Made by a program: the position numbers and the translations under genes. Below, one piece after another: positions 41,714-50,424 of a stretch of DNA of 61,906 nt (positions are counted from its first letter, which is position 1; each line of letters starts with the position of its first letter). The notes beneath the pieces were generated by a model that made no database searches, was not told where the DNA came from, and worked only from the letters and a program-made list of their open reading frames with translations. Source of the DNA: Halopseudomonas sabulinigri (GTDB lineage Bacteria; Pseudomonadota; Gammaproteobacteria; Pseudomonadales; Pseudomonadaceae); contig DRHT01000023.1 of the NCBI GenBank assembly GCA_011053055.1, forward strand, positions 1-61,906. The letters are read 5' to 3'.

Positions 41714-41986
41714 TCAGTTGACGGCGTCTTTAAGGCTCTTGCCTGGCTTGAAAGACACTGTATTGCTGGCCTTGATCTGAACAGGAGCGCCGGTTTGTGG
41801 GTTTTTGCCGGTGCGGGCACCACGGTGACGCTGCAAGAAGGTACCAAAACCAACCAAGGTAACTGAGTCTTGGCGGCTCAGAGCTTGAGTGATTTCATCC
41901 AGTACGGCGTTGAGCACTCGGTTTGCCTGGTCCTTGCTCAGGTCAGCCTTGTCGGCAATCGCCGCCGCGAGATCCGGTTTACGCAT
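41714..41986 (-). CDS. hupA: Histone-like DNA-binding protein HU
   Basis: The 90-residue protein starts MRKPDLAAAIADKADLSKDQ and has the HU arm segment GFGTFLQRHRGARTGKNPQT and the C-terminal VSFKPGKSLKDAVN. GAGG lies six bases upstream of the ATG at 41986; four extra upstream codons are not needed. It organises the nucleoid. The symbol follows the Pseudomonas gene next to the rubredoxin genes. Confidence 0.93.
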   Translation of the reverse strand: MRKPDLAAAIADKADLSKDQANRVLNAVLDEITQALSRQDSVTLVGFGTFLQRHRGARTGKNPQTGAPVQIKASNTVSFKPGKSLKDAVN

Positions 41987-42185
41987 ATAAAGCCTCATAT
42001 TCTGTTGTTTTTGTTGTTACCGCCACATCCTCGTAGCGGGAGTGATTTAGCCGCTGGACCGCCGGTCCAGCGGCTCTGCCACAGCAAGATCAGCATGGCA
42101 CGCCTGATTGAATTACGCCAGCCGTCAGAGCGGTGAACGAGGACCTGTGCACCCAATTTCCCGACAAAAGACCAAAGTGTCCCGT

Positions 42186-43352
42186 TCAGCTCGGCGTAGC
42201 CAGCAGCCAGCCCGGTAGTTCGCGGGTCAACTTGAGCTTTTCTGCGACTTTACTGCCCGTCAGCGCAAAGCCATGCAAGCGGCCTTGATCGTCGTGAAAC
42301 AACGCCTGCAGATCACTGCCCTCGCCTGTGGTGCTCCAGTGACCCGACTCCGCAGTCAAGGGCGGTGCTACCACCAGCGGACAAGCTGGTGTCTTCACCA
42401 TCACTGGCATGGCCGGATAGCTCAACTCGTTGGCGGTACCACACAAGGTCTTGGCCAGCGCGCGAGCCGACGTCATCAGCGGCATGACGTACATCAAGTT
42501 CAAACCCTGCACCTCGGCGCAATCACCCAACGCGTAAATATGCGGCTGACTGGTCGCCAAGCCGCGATCTACCACAATGCCGCGGCCCACCTGCAGCCCG
42601 GCTTGCTCGGCCAATGATAAACGCGGCGCCAACCCAATAGCGGAGAGCGCCTGATCGGCAATAACCAGGCTGCCGTCATCAAGGCGCAAGCTAACGCCTT
42701 CTTGAGCGGCCTCCAGCGACTCGATGGCACACCCCAAGTGGAAGACCGCACCGAGCGCCTCCAGCTGCGTCTGCACCGCAGCAGCGACGGGCTCTGGAAT
42801 CAATTGCGGCATCAAATAAGGATCAGACGCCACTACCGTGACCTCTAAACCGCCGGCCAGTAGGTCATTGGCAAACTCACAGCCAATCAGACCCGCACCA
42901 ATGATCACTACTTTGCGCTTGCCCTTTAGCGCCGTGCGGAAGCGCCCATAATCGAGCAGGTCGTTGATCGACAGCAACCGATCACCCAAGTCATCGGCCC
43001 AAGGCAGACGGCGCGGCTCAGCCCCCACTGCCAGCACCAATTCGGAATAGGCCTGCTCTGTGCCGCCCAGCTGCAGCATTCGCCGCTGGACGTCGATGCC
43101 GGTCACCTGAGTATGGAACAGCACCTCGGCATTGAGTTGCTCGGCCATAGTGGCCGCATCCTGCATGGCCAGTTCGTCAGCCTCTTTGGCTTTAGCGAAC
43201 CCGGTAGACAACAACGGTTTGGAATAAAAGCGGCCATCGTCGGCGGTAATCAGTAGTAGCTCGCGTTCCGAGTCCAGCTTGCGTACTTCCTTGGCCAGGT
43301 TATAACCAGCCAGGCCGGTACCCACAATGACCAGCGGAGCATTGTCACTCAC
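42186..43352 (-). CDS. Rubredoxin-NAD(+) reductase
   Basis: This FAD enzyme passes electrons from NADH to rubredoxin, which can serve alkane hydroxylation or oxygen-stress defence. The 388-residue protein has the FAD fingerprint VIVGTGLAGYNLAKEV, a second Rossmann loop VIIGAGLIGCEFANDLL for NADH, and the ALGDCAEVQGL segment that contacts FAD. It lies 24 bases after the rubredoxin gene and is co-transcribed. The gene symbol varies (alkT, rubB), so none is given. Confidence 0.93.
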   Translation of the reverse strand: MSDNAPLVIVGTGLAGYNLAKEVRKLDSERELLLITADDGRFYSKPLLSTGFAKAKEADELAMQDAATMAEQLNAEVLFHTQVTGIDVQRRMLQLGGTEQAYSELVLAVGAEPRRLPWADDLGDRLLSINDLLDYGRFRTALKGKRKVVIIGAGLIGCEFANDLLAGGLEVTVVASDPYLMPQLIPEPVAAAVQTQLEALGAVFHLGCAIESLEAAQEGVSLRLDDGSLVIADQALSAIGLAPRLSLAEQAGLQVGRGIVVDRGLATSQPHIYALGDCAEVQGLNLMYVMPLMTSARALAKTLCGTANELSYPAMPVMVKTPACPLVVAPPLTAESGHWSTTGEGSDLQALFHDDQGRLHGFALTGSKVAEKLKLTRELPGWLLATPS

Positions 43353-43376
43353 GTCTATATCTCCCTGAACTGCGAA

Positions 43377-43544
43377 TCAGCCAATCTCGATCATTTCGAA
43401 GTCTTCCTTGCCCACACCACAGTCTGGGCACATCCAGTCTGCCGGCACATCCTGCCAAGGCGTACCTGCAGCGATGCCGTCATCCGGCCAGCCTTCAGCT
43501 TCGTCATAAATAAAACCACACACGATACACTGCCACTTCTTCAT
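43377..43544 (-). CDS. rubA: Rubredoxin
   Basis: This 55-residue iron protein has both CxxC ligand pairs, in [20 protein letters not shown] and [12 protein letters not shown]. The start [10 protein letters not shown] at 43544 is the natural one; the frame upstream is unrelated. It donates electrons downstream of the adjacent reductase. No alkane hydroxylase gene lies in the window. Confidence 0.96.
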   Translation of the reverse strand: MKKWQCIVCGFIYDEAEGWPDDGIAAGTPWQDVPADWMCPDCGVGKEDFEMIEIG

Positions 43545-43749
43545 TGCTGCTACCCGTATCAATTGAACACGTGTCTTGGAATATTGCCTGCTCGCGACAC
43601 TACCGCAATTGCAATGCAAGTCCAAGGCCAGCCCCCCCGCCCAACCCGCAAAGCGCTACGCATCAGCGTATGCCAGAGCGGCGTCACAGCTATTTCATGC
43701 TACCCTTCCGGGCACCGTTTAATCTGCCCGCCGGAGATGACTTCTCGCC

Positions 43750-44271
43750 ATGCTACCCGACTGGTTTGCCACCCATTGCCACCCAACACCGCCACCAGCT
43801 CCTTTGCTCGACTGGCTCTGCGCGGAGGGCTCGCTGACCCAGCGTTTGACCGAGGCCGGCAACAACGACTTTCATGTGCAGTTACTTGAACAGAACCAGC
43901 AACCAGCCCGTGAAGACGAAGCCCAGGCCCTTGGCGTAAAACCCGGCGATGCAATCTGGGCACGCCAGGTGTTGCTGCACACTGATGGTGCGCCGCGTGT
44001 TTTTGCCCGTTCGGTAGCGCCGCTCAGCGCACTTGGCAGCGCCGCCGGTAAGCTGAACAAACTGGGTACCACCAGCCTCGGCCACCTGCTGTTTGGTAAC
44101 CCACAGATTTGCCGCGGACCGCTTGAAATCAGTCAATATCCAGCTGACTGGCTACCGGCCGACTGGCGTGCCGACTATTTATGGGCACGCCGTTCACACT
44201 TTTCCGATGGCGAGTTGCAGCTGCTGGTCTGTGAAGTATTCTTGCAGGGTTGGCCCAAGGCCGGCACCTGA
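43750..44271 (+). CDS. ubiC: Chorismate lyase
   Basis: This forms 4-hydroxybenzoate and pyruvate from chorismate, the first committed step of ubiquinone synthesis. The 173-residue protein has [10 protein letters not shown] near residues 26-35 and the active-site residues in [11 protein letters not shown] and [11 protein letters not shown]. It precedes ubiA by 22 bases, forming the ubiCA operon. Confidence 0.94.
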   Translation: MLPDWFATHCHPTPPPAPLLDWLCAEGSLTQRLTEAGNNDFHVQLLEQNQQPAREDEAQALGVKPGDAIWARQVLLHTDGAPRVFARSVAPLSALGSAAGKLNKLGTTSLGHLLFGNPQICRGPLEISQYPADWLPADWRADYLWARRSHFSDGELQLLVCEVFLQGWPKAGT

Positions 44272-44293
44272 CCCTTTTGTCTGGAGTGATACA

Positions 44294-45184
44294 TTGCTAG
44301 GTCTGCTGATCAAACCGCTGGGACGCCTGCACCCAAAAGCTAACGACTACATCCAACTAATGCGGCTGGACCGCCCGATTGGCACTTACCTGCTGCTGTG
44401 GCCCACTCTCTGGGCGCTGTGGCTGGCAACCGACGGCGTGCCAAGCACTGCCAATCTGGTGATTTTCATTCTCGGCGTGATTCTCATGCGCGCGGCTGGA
44501 TGCGTGATCAACGACTACGCCGATCGCGACCTCGACGGCCATGTTAGCCGCACAAAACAGCGGCCATTGGCAACGGGGCGCATCAGCGCCAAACAGGCCC
44601 TCATTCTTTTTGCAGTACTGGTCACGCTCAGCGCCGTGCTGGTGTTATTCACTAACCAGCTAACCATCATGCTGTCATTCGGCGGCGTGGCATTGGCGGC
44701 CCTCTATCCGTTTTGCAAACGCTTCACCTTCTACCCACAGGTGGTGCTCGGCGCGGCGTTTTCCTGGGCGATTCCCATGGCCTTCGCCGCAGAAGCCGGC
44801 AGCCTGCCACCCGCCCTCTGGCTACTGTTTCTAGCGAATCTACTGTGGACCGTGGCCTACGACACCGAATACGCGATGTGCGACCGCGAAGACGATCTGC
44901 GCATCGGCATCAAATCCACCGCCATTTTATTTGGCGAGGCGGATCGCGCCATCATCGGCATGTTGCAAGGATTAACGTTAGTTTGCTTGGTCCTGGTCGG
45001 CTCTCGCTTTGAACTGGGGCTTTATTACTATCTTGGCCTACTGGGTATGGTTGTCGGCTTCGCCTGGCAGCACTGGTTAATTCGCGAGCGCGACGCACAG
45101 GCCTGCCTGAGCGCTTTCCTGGCCAACCATTGGGCCGGAATGCTGGTGTTTATCGGCTTGGCTCTCGACTACTGGCTGGGCTGA
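44294..45184 (+). CDS. ubiA: 4-hydroxybenzoate octaprenyltransferase
   Basis: This membrane prenyltransferase attaches the polyprenyl tail to 4-hydroxybenzoate. I place the start at a TTG (44294), seven bases after GGAG, giving 296 residues beginning [15 protein letters not shown] after the initiator; ATG-started frames further upstream overlap ubiC. The two aspartate motifs are [15 protein letters not shown] and [12 protein letters not shown]. It has about eight hydrophobic helices. Confidence 0.93.
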   Translation: MLGLLIKPLGRLHPKANDYIQLMRLDRPIGTYLLLWPTLWALWLATDGVPSTANLVIFILGVILMRAAGCVINDYADRDLDGHVSRTKQRPLATGRISAKQALILFAVLVTLSAVLVLFTNQLTIMLSFGGVALAALYPFCKRFTFYPQVVLGAAFSWAIPMAFAAEAGSLPPALWLLFLANLLWTVAYDTEYAMCDREDDLRIGIKSTAILFGEADRAIIGMLQGLTLVCLVLVGSRFELGLYYYLGLLGMVVGFAWQHWLIRERDAQACLSAFLANHWAGMLVFIGLALDYWLG

Positions 45185-45205
45185 GCTAAATAGCCAAACT
45201 GCAAA

Positions 45206-45234
45206 CTTTCATTGACTCGTCTCGATTCAGTCAC
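45206..45234 (+). promoter_or_regulatory. Degenerate PHO-box-like repeats upstream of phoB
   Basis: Seven-base units related to CTGTCAT recur at 11-bp steps: CTTTCAT (45206), TCGTCTC (45217) and CAGTCAC (45228). They lie 65-93 bases before phoB, where an autoregulatory PhoB site is expected. The middle unit is poor, so this is tentative. Confidence 0.4.
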
Positions 45235-45298
45235 ATAAATGAAATAAAAATGTTATCTAATCGGCGCATGTCAGAAATCTGCAACGAGACGGTAAACC

Positions 45299-45988
45299 AT
45301 GTCAGGCAAAACCATTCTAATCGTCGATGACGAAGCCCCAATCCGCGAAATGATCGCGGTCGCACTGGAAATGGCAGGCTACGACTGCATCGAGGCTGAG
45401 AACACCCAGCAAGCCCACGCCAGCATAATCGACGCAAAACCAGATCTGATCTTGCTCGACTGGATGTTGCCAGGCACCACGGGCATTGAATTGGCCCGCC
45501 GTCTCAAGCGTGATGAGCTGACCTTGGATATCCCGATCATCATGCTCACCGCCAAAGGTGAAGAGGATAACAAAATCCAAGGCCTGGAAGTTGGCGCGGA
45601 TGATTACATCACCAAGCCCTTTTCGCCCCGTGAACTGGTCGCACGCCTCAAGGCCGTACTGCGCCGCGCCGGACCAGTAGACAGCGAATCGCCCATCGAG
45701 GTCTCGGGGCTACATCTGGACCCGGTCAGCCACCGGGTAACCATCGATGAAAGCCCCGCCGAGATGGGCCCCACCGAGTATCGCTTGCTGCAATTTTTCA
45801 TGACCCATCAAGAACGCGCCTATACTCGCGGCCAGTTGCTCGATCAGGTGTGGGGCGGCAACGTGTACGTGGAAGAACGTACCGTTGACGTGCACATCCG
45901 GCGCCTGCGCAAGGCGCTTGGCAGCAACTATGATCATCTGGTACAAACCGTGCGCGGTACCGGTTATCGATTCTCAACCAAGGCTTGA
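45299..45988 (+). CDS. phoB: Phosphate regulon response regulator PhoB
   Basis: PhoB activates phosphate-starvation genes after phosphorylation by PhoR. The 229-residue protein has a receiver domain with the acidic pair in ILIVDDEAP, the phosphoacceptor Asp of [13 protein letters not shown] and the conserved Lys of YITKPFSP. A winged-helix DNA-binding domain ends with [13 protein letters not shown] and GTGYRFS. phoR follows 62 bases downstream. Confidence 0.97.
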   Translation: MSGKTILIVDDEAPIREMIAVALEMAGYDCIEAENTQQAHASIIDAKPDLILLDWMLPGTTGIELARRLKRDELTLDIPIIMLTAKGEEDNKIQGLEVGADDYITKPFSPRELVARLKAVLRRAGPVDSESPIEVSGLHLDPVSHRVTIDESPAEMGPTEYRLLQFFMTHQERAYTRGQLLDQVWGGNVYVEERTVDVHIRRLRKALGSNYDHLVQTVRGTGYRFSTKA

Positions 45989-46050
45989 AAACGCATCTCA
46001 ACTCAGCTGCAGCGGAGTGCAGATGTTATTGAGTTGGCGAAGGAGCCTCT

Positions 46051-47343
46051 GTGGGTAAAAATAGTTTCAGCCGCGTCTTAAGCCAGCTTCTACTGCTGGT
46101 GCTGGTGTGCTTGCTGGTCGGCTGGGTAATTAAGCAGCCCGCCTGGACGTTGGTGCTAGGCCTGGGCTTTTACTTAACCTGGACACTGCGCCAGATGTCA
46201 CGTTTCTACGCTTGGCTGAGTACCCACCCTAACGAACCGCCCCCGGAAGCCAAAGGCGTCTGGGGCGAAATATTCGACAGCATCTACCATTTGCAGCGCC
46301 GCGACGGGCGCATGCGTGCGCGCCTCCAAGCAGTGATCGACCGCATCCAGTCTTCTACCTCGGCGCTGCGCGATGCGGTGGTAATGATCGACAAGGAAGG
46401 TCACCTGGAATGGTGGAACCACTCCGCCGAACGACTACTTGGCCTACGTACGCCGGACGACAGCGGCCAGCACGTCAACAACCTGATCCGCGACCCGCGC
46501 TTCATTGAGTACTTCGAGTCTGGCGACTTCCGCGAAACGCTGGAAATTCACTCGCCGATAGATCTCAATACCCAGCTGCAATACGCCGTAACCCGTTATG
46601 GTCTTGGGGAGCGTTTGATGGTCGTACGTGACGTTACCCGGCTGCATAACTTAGAACAGATGCGCAAGGATTTTGTGGCTAACGTCTCGCATGAGCTGCG
46701 AACGCCGCTGACCGTAGTGGTTGGCTACGTGGAAACATTGCTCGATAGCGAAGAGCAAATGAACCCGCGCTGGAAGCGCCCACTGCAGCAGATGCAACAG
46801 CAATCCAACCGCATGCAGAGCCTGCTGAATGACTTGTTACTGCTGGCCCGTCTGGAAACCTCGGACCATACCAGCGAAGACGAGAGTATCGATGTGATCC
46901 CCATGCTCGAAAGCATCCGCAAGGATGCTCAGGCCCTATCGGGAGAAAAAGGTCATCGGGTCAGCTTGAAAATTGAGGGCAATACGCACTTGCATGGCGT
47001 GGAAGGTGAGCTGCGCAGCGCCTTCTCCAACTTGGCATTTAACGCGGTGAAATATACGCCCGAACAAGGTGAGGTCAGTTTGCACTGGTGGAGTGACGAG
47101 GCCGGGCAACATCTATCGGTACGCGATAACGGCGTGGGCATTGCACCCCAACACATCAACCGATTAACCGAACGCTTCTATCGCGTGGACTCCAGCCGCA
47201 GTACCAATACGGGCGGCACCGGGCTGGGTTTGGCCATCGTCAAGCACGTGCTGCTGCGCCATCAGGGCCGACTAGAAATTCTCAGCAAAGAAAGTGAAGG
47301 CAGCTGTTTTATCTGCCACTTTCCGCCGCGCCGCCGAAGCTGA
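46051..47343 (+). CDS. phoR: Phosphate regulon sensor histidine kinase PhoR
   Basis: PhoR senses phosphate status through PstSCAB-PhoU and phosphorylates PhoB. The 430-residue protein uses a GTG start preceded by AGGAG. It has two N-terminal membrane helices, a PAS domain (about 95-195), the HisKA segment FVANVSHELRTPLTVVVGYV and an HATPase with NLAFNAVKYTPEQG, DNGVGI and GGTGLGLAIVKHV. It ends three bases before the convergent regulator gene. Confidence 0.96.
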   Translation: MGKNSFSRVLSQLLLLVLVCLLVGWVIKQPAWTLVLGLGFYLTWTLRQMSRFYAWLSTHPNEPPPEAKGVWGEIFDSIYHLQRRDGRMRARLQAVIDRIQSSTSALRDAVVMIDKEGHLEWWNHSAERLLGLRTPDDSGQHVNNLIRDPRFIEYFESGDFRETLEIHSPIDLNTQLQYAVTRYGLGERLMVVRDVTRLHNLEQMRKDFVANVSHELRTPLTVVVGYVETLLDSEEQMNPRWKRPLQQMQQQSNRMQSLLNDLLLLARLETSDHTSEDESIDVIPMLESIRKDAQALSGEKGHRVSLKIEGNTHLHGVEGELRSAFSNLAFNAVKYTPEQGEVSLHWWSDEAGQHLSVRDNGVGIAPQHINRLTERFYRVDSSRSTNTGGTGLGLAIVKHVLLRHQGRLEILSKESEGSCFICHFPPRRRS

Positions 47344-47346
47344 GTT

Positions 47347-48255
47347 TCAGGCGCTTGGGCTGTAATGCTGCTGCGCCGTACCCGAAGCAATCAAACGTGA
47401 TAAATAATCGAGCTTTTCCGGATCTTGATCGACAAACTTCAGCGTCACCTTGATCCACTCAGAGTCCACCTTGGGCTCCAGCGCTGCAACTGCGTGCACA
47501 TACGCATTAATGCGCGCAATCGACTGATCGCTATCCTGCTCCATGTCCAGCACACCGCTTTCAAACACCTGTGGCACGCGTTCACCACGGCGCACTACCA
47601 CCAAGGCGTCGCGCAGACTTAAGGTCTTGATTACACAAGCGAACTGCTGGCCAGCCAGCCGCAGCTGCGCTTGCCCGCGAACCGCTTGAGCGGCGGCGGG
47701 TGACGCGGCCGCTTTGCTCTCCGCGCCGAAATTGGCATCACGCACAACCGGCTCCGATCGCACCGCCGCTGGGGGAGATTCAACTTTCCGACCGCCGGTC
47801 AGATTAGCTACCGAGCTTTGCGCAATCCCGGTGCTCGGATGCGGCGCCTGCAGGCCCTGTAATAAGCCCAGCTTGCCGGCTCGTTGCAGCGCCTTTTTAA
47901 CTTTGGCGATCAGCTGCTCGCTGGTGAAAGGCTTACCCACGTAGTCACTGACACCGGCCTGAATCGCTTCGACTACGTTTTCCTTATCGCCACGGCTGGT
48001 GACCATCACAAAAGGCACGCCGGCCTTGTCGGGTTGCCCACGGAACCACTGCAGTAGCTCAAGGCCGCTCATTTCCGGCATTTCCCAGTCGCACAGAATC
48101 AAATCAAAGCTGGCGCGCGAGAGAACCTGCTGTGCCTTGCGACCATTGATTGCCTCCTCGATTTGCAAGCCAGGAAAATGGCTGCGCAGAGCCTTCTTCA
48201 ACAAATCACGAATGAAGGGCGCGTCATCAACAATCAGGACCGACACTTTTGCCAT
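47347..48255 (-). CDS. Response regulator with REC and C-terminal PilZ-like domain
   Basis: The 302-residue protein has a CheY-like receiver (acidic pair in VLIVDDAPF, phospho-Asp in LILCDWEMPEMSG, Lys in YVGKPFTS), a Pro/Ala/Ser-rich linker (about 135-195) and a C-terminal PilZ-like beta domain. A regulator of this kind occurs between phoR and phoU in P. aeruginosa, so it is core genome here. It reads away from the ten-gene cluster across the 476-base gap. The PilZ call is from its fold pattern only. Confidence 0.82.
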   Translation of the reverse strand: MAKVSVLIVDDAPFIRDLLKKALRSHFPGLQIEEAINGRKAQQVLSRASFDLILCDWEMPEMSGLELLQWFRGQPDKAGVPFVMVTSRGDKENVVEAIQAGVSDYVGKPFTSEQLIAKVKKALQRAGKLGLLQGLQAPHPSTGIAQSSVANLTGGRKVESPPAAVRSEPVVRDANFGAESKAAASPAAAQAVRGQAQLRLAGQQFACVIKTLSLRDALVVVRRGERVPQVFESGVLDMEQDSDQSIARINAYVHAVAALEPKVDSEWIKVTLKFVDQDPEKLDYLSRLIASGTAQQHYSPSA

Positions 48256-48340
48256 GGTTTCTTGGTTCCTCTGGGAATGCCCCTAGCTTAGCGCAGAGCG
48301 CTCATGAAAACCCCAATAGCTTTACAGCAAAGGGCCACCA

Positions 48341-48375
48341 TTGACAGTTTTTTGCGCTGAACTATGTTGATCAAC
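48341..48375 (+). promoter_or_regulatory. Candidate sigma-70 promoter with overlapping palindrome
   Basis: A perfect TTGACA (48341-48346) is followed after 16 bases by TATGTT (48363-48368). A perfect 10-bp palindrome GTTGATCAAC (48366-48375) overlaps the -10 element and the likely start point, as an operator would. It points toward the cluster, about 355 bases from its first gene. Confidence 0.5.
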
Positions 48376-48432
48376 GTGCTGTAACTTTTCTTTTGATCGT
48401 CGGATGCCCTTGCGGCGTCGCAGTCGTCGATT

Positions 48433-48492
48433 CCCGACACGGAGGTGTGGGTTTTGACGCAGTTCATCAACTCGACGGAAGGTCGAGCTTTT
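48433..48492 (+). terminator. Two tandem terminator-like hairpins in the cluster leader
   Basis: The first hairpin pairs CCC-G-ACAC (48433-48440) with GTGTGGG (48445-48451) around loop GGAG and ends in TTTT. The second pairs CTCGAC (48471-48476) with GTCGAG (48482-48487) around GGAAG and is followed by CTTTT. Both face the cluster. They could attenuate cluster transcription or end a small RNA of about 80-118 bases. Confidence 0.45.
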
Positions 48493-48731
48493 CGTTTATG
48501 CGCCCAGTGCAGCCAGCCATCCCCCGTGCTGCCAGTACAGCCACTAATTGACCACAGCCGAACCCAGGCTGAGCGCCGTCACGCGACCACTGCGGTACTG
48601 CCTGCCTCTGGCCAAGCTTGCTCGACCCGACTGCACGCCCAGTTACTGCAAACCCCACGCATAGCGCCGAAGTCGGATTCCCGATTGATCCGCCGTCGGC
48701 GCGCGCGCGACTGACCCCAGGAGAACCTACC

Positions 48732-49847
48732 ATGGACGCAGTCCTCCAGCCGCCTCTTGCTACCGGCCAACGCGTTGTAATTGAATCCGTCGGCTCAGCG
48801 CGGCCCGGATTAGCCGGCCTGTTGGCCCGGCAACTGGGATTACCCGCCAGCCGCGTGGCCAATGCGTTATACCGCGCGCCCTCAGTGCTACTTGAAGATT
48901 TGCCACCAGCGCAGGCACAGGGCTTGGCCAACATCCTTCAGCAGGCTGGACTGCATGTCCGCGTCGAGGCATCCCACCTGCCCAGCCCGCAGACCGACAC
49001 GCTATTAGATATCGCCCTTTATGTACGGGACATCAGCCAATTATCCGCCTGCTGCCAGCGGCTCAGCCAATTTTTAGGGTGCCGCCCCGAGGCCGCATTG
49101 AACATGCTGATGACCGCGCCCGGCGTCGTACTGGGTGATGTTAGCGAAGCCACCGCAGCTGCTCTGAGTGCGTTGTTAACCGATCTCGACGTCGAGCTGC
49201 TTTGCTCCACCCGCGCGCTTGCCCGCTACCAATTACTGATCAATCGTGCACCCGGCCCCAGTCTCGATAGTCTGCTGCATGACCTGCGCCTGCAGGGCAT
49301 TCGCTATGACGCAGACAGCTGCGAGGTGCTGGAAACCCTGGACACCAAACAAGCCTTGTATCTGTGGCGGCGCCACCAAGCCGCCGGCGGTATTCGCCTA
49401 CTCGATCTGACCTTCATGCGCTACGACCTGAGTCTGACCAATGTCAGTGCCGACAGCGACACCCGCCAGCTGCCGATGCTCGCCGGTCTGCCGCCGGAGC
49501 TGATCGACTGTGTGCTCGACAATCTTCCGGTGGTGGTCGAAGAGGGTGTCGCCACGCAGGCTCTCGCCAGCCGCCTGGACGCTTGGCGCGCTGCTGGCAT
49601 GCCCGTAGAGGTCACGCCTGTGACGCTGCGCCAATCGCGCCTGCTGCTGCCCAAAGCCGGCAATGCCGCCGGAGCTATTGGCCTGCTGCAACAGGCTGGG
49701 TTGGTCGACAGTGACCAAACCCAGCTGGCCTTACCCTGGCGCTCCCCGCTGATTTACGGCGAACTCATGCCGCGCTGGTTGCAGGACGCACTTGAGCAAC
49801 TCGGCATTCAGCACAGTTGGGAGGAAATTGACCATGGCGGCCACTGA
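48732..49847 (+). CDS. Cluster gene 1: protein with tandem L7/L12 C-terminal-domain-like repeats
   Basis: The 371-residue protein has no signal peptide or membrane helix. Residues 14-79 follow the ribosomal L7/L12 C-terminal pattern, beginning RVVIESVG and ending GLANILQQAGLHVRVE, with LPASRVANALYRAPSVLLED between. Residues 91-159 (GCRPEAALNMLMTAPGVVLG) repeat it. About 231-297 (DCVLDNLPVVVEEGVATQ, AWRAAGMPVEV) repeat it again, and weaker copies may lie near 165-230 and the C-terminus. AGGAGA sits seven bases before the ATG. The product is unrecognised; the ribosomal-fold link is my inference. The stop overlaps gene 2 by 14 bases. Confidence 0.8.
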   Translation: MDAVLQPPLATGQRVVIESVGSARPGLAGLLARQLGLPASRVANALYRAPSVLLEDLPPAQAQGLANILQQAGLHVRVEASHLPSPQTDTLLDIALYVRDISQLSACCQRLSQFLGCRPEAALNMLMTAPGVVLGDVSEATAAALSALLTDLDVELLCSTRALARYQLLINRAPGPSLDSLLHDLRLQGIRYDADSCEVLETLDTKQALYLWRRHQAAGGIRLLDLTFMRYDLSLTNVSADSDTRQLPMLAGLPPELIDCVLDNLPVVVEEGVATQALASRLDAWRAAGMPVEVTPVTLRQSRLLLPKAGNAAGAIGLLQQAGLVDSDQTQLALPWRSPLIYGELMPRWLQDALEQLGIQHSWEEIDHGGH

Positions 49848-50412
49848 AAACACTTTGCGGCTGCATTTGGGCATCGCCGAGCAAGGCAAAATTCTGGCAC
49901 TCAAGGGTAAACATCAAGATGCCCTTGAGCATTATCGCGAGGCTTTGCGGCTGGCCGTTAGCAGCAAAGCGCCCGAGGTATTTTTCCGCCACTACACCCA
50001 GTGTGTGATGGAAAGCCTCGAGCTCAGCGGTGAGCTGGATAGCGTACTGCGCTACTGCGAAGAAGCCGAGCAGCACTATCAGCGTCTTGCTTCGCCCTTG
50101 CCGCTGGTCAGCCGCGACCGCGCCGACAACCTGCAACGCCGCGGCTGCATTTTGCTGCGACAGGGCCATGTGGAGCAGGCCATGACCAGTTTTGAACTGG
50201 CGTTGCAGTTGGCCCAAGAGAATGCGCTGCCGCTGGCACGCGAACTGACCGGCTGGAGTAAACGTGGGTTGACCGTAGGCAGTCGGCAGCTCAACGAAGC
50301 ACAGCAGCGACATCAGTACTTCATCGTGCGCAAGGCACTGGTTGACCCTGCGCACGCCATCCCACTGCCACCCGAGCGCCTGCAACGTGCCCGCGCGGCA
50401 ACCCCGTTCTAG
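49834..50412 (+). CDS. Cluster gene 2: TPR-repeat protein
   Basis: The 192-residue protein starts MAATENTLRLHLGIAEQG at 49834 after GAGG; a longer frame from 49792 lies inside gene 1 and is less likely. Helical pairs such as GKILALKGKHQDALEHYREA and GCILLRQGHVEQAMTSFELA are tetratricopeptide repeats, which normally bind partner proteins. A Pro-rich tail (HAIPLPPERLQR) ends it. There is no signal peptide. It probably acts as an assembly or adaptor factor for the cluster, but this is inferred from context only. Confidence 0.8.
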   Translation: MAATENTLRLHLGIAEQGKILALKGKHQDALEHYREALRLAVSSKAPEVFFRHYTQCVMESLELSGELDSVLRYCEEAEQHYQRLASPLPLVSRDRADNLQRRGCILLRQGHVEQAMTSFELALQLAQENALPLARELTGWSKRGLTVGSRQLNEAQQRHQYFIVRKALVDPAHAIPLPPERLQRARAATPF

Positions 50413-50424
50413 CAGGAGCCCGGC

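Larger units (their letters stand above)
48256..48731. other. 476-base gap upstream of the ten-gene cluster
   Basis: No convincing gene is present; short frames here lack ribosome sites and similarity. It holds the candidate promoter at 48341-48368 and two terminator-like hairpins at 48433-48492, described separately. AGGAGA (48719-48724) serves the first cluster gene at its downstream end. Confidence 0.6.

Noticed and set aside
48445-48714. A 89-codon plus-strand frame in the gap before the cluster, and minus-strand frames across the same interval
   Set aside because: None has a ribosome site or recognisable sequence, and the plus-strand one overlaps the terminator-like hairpins.
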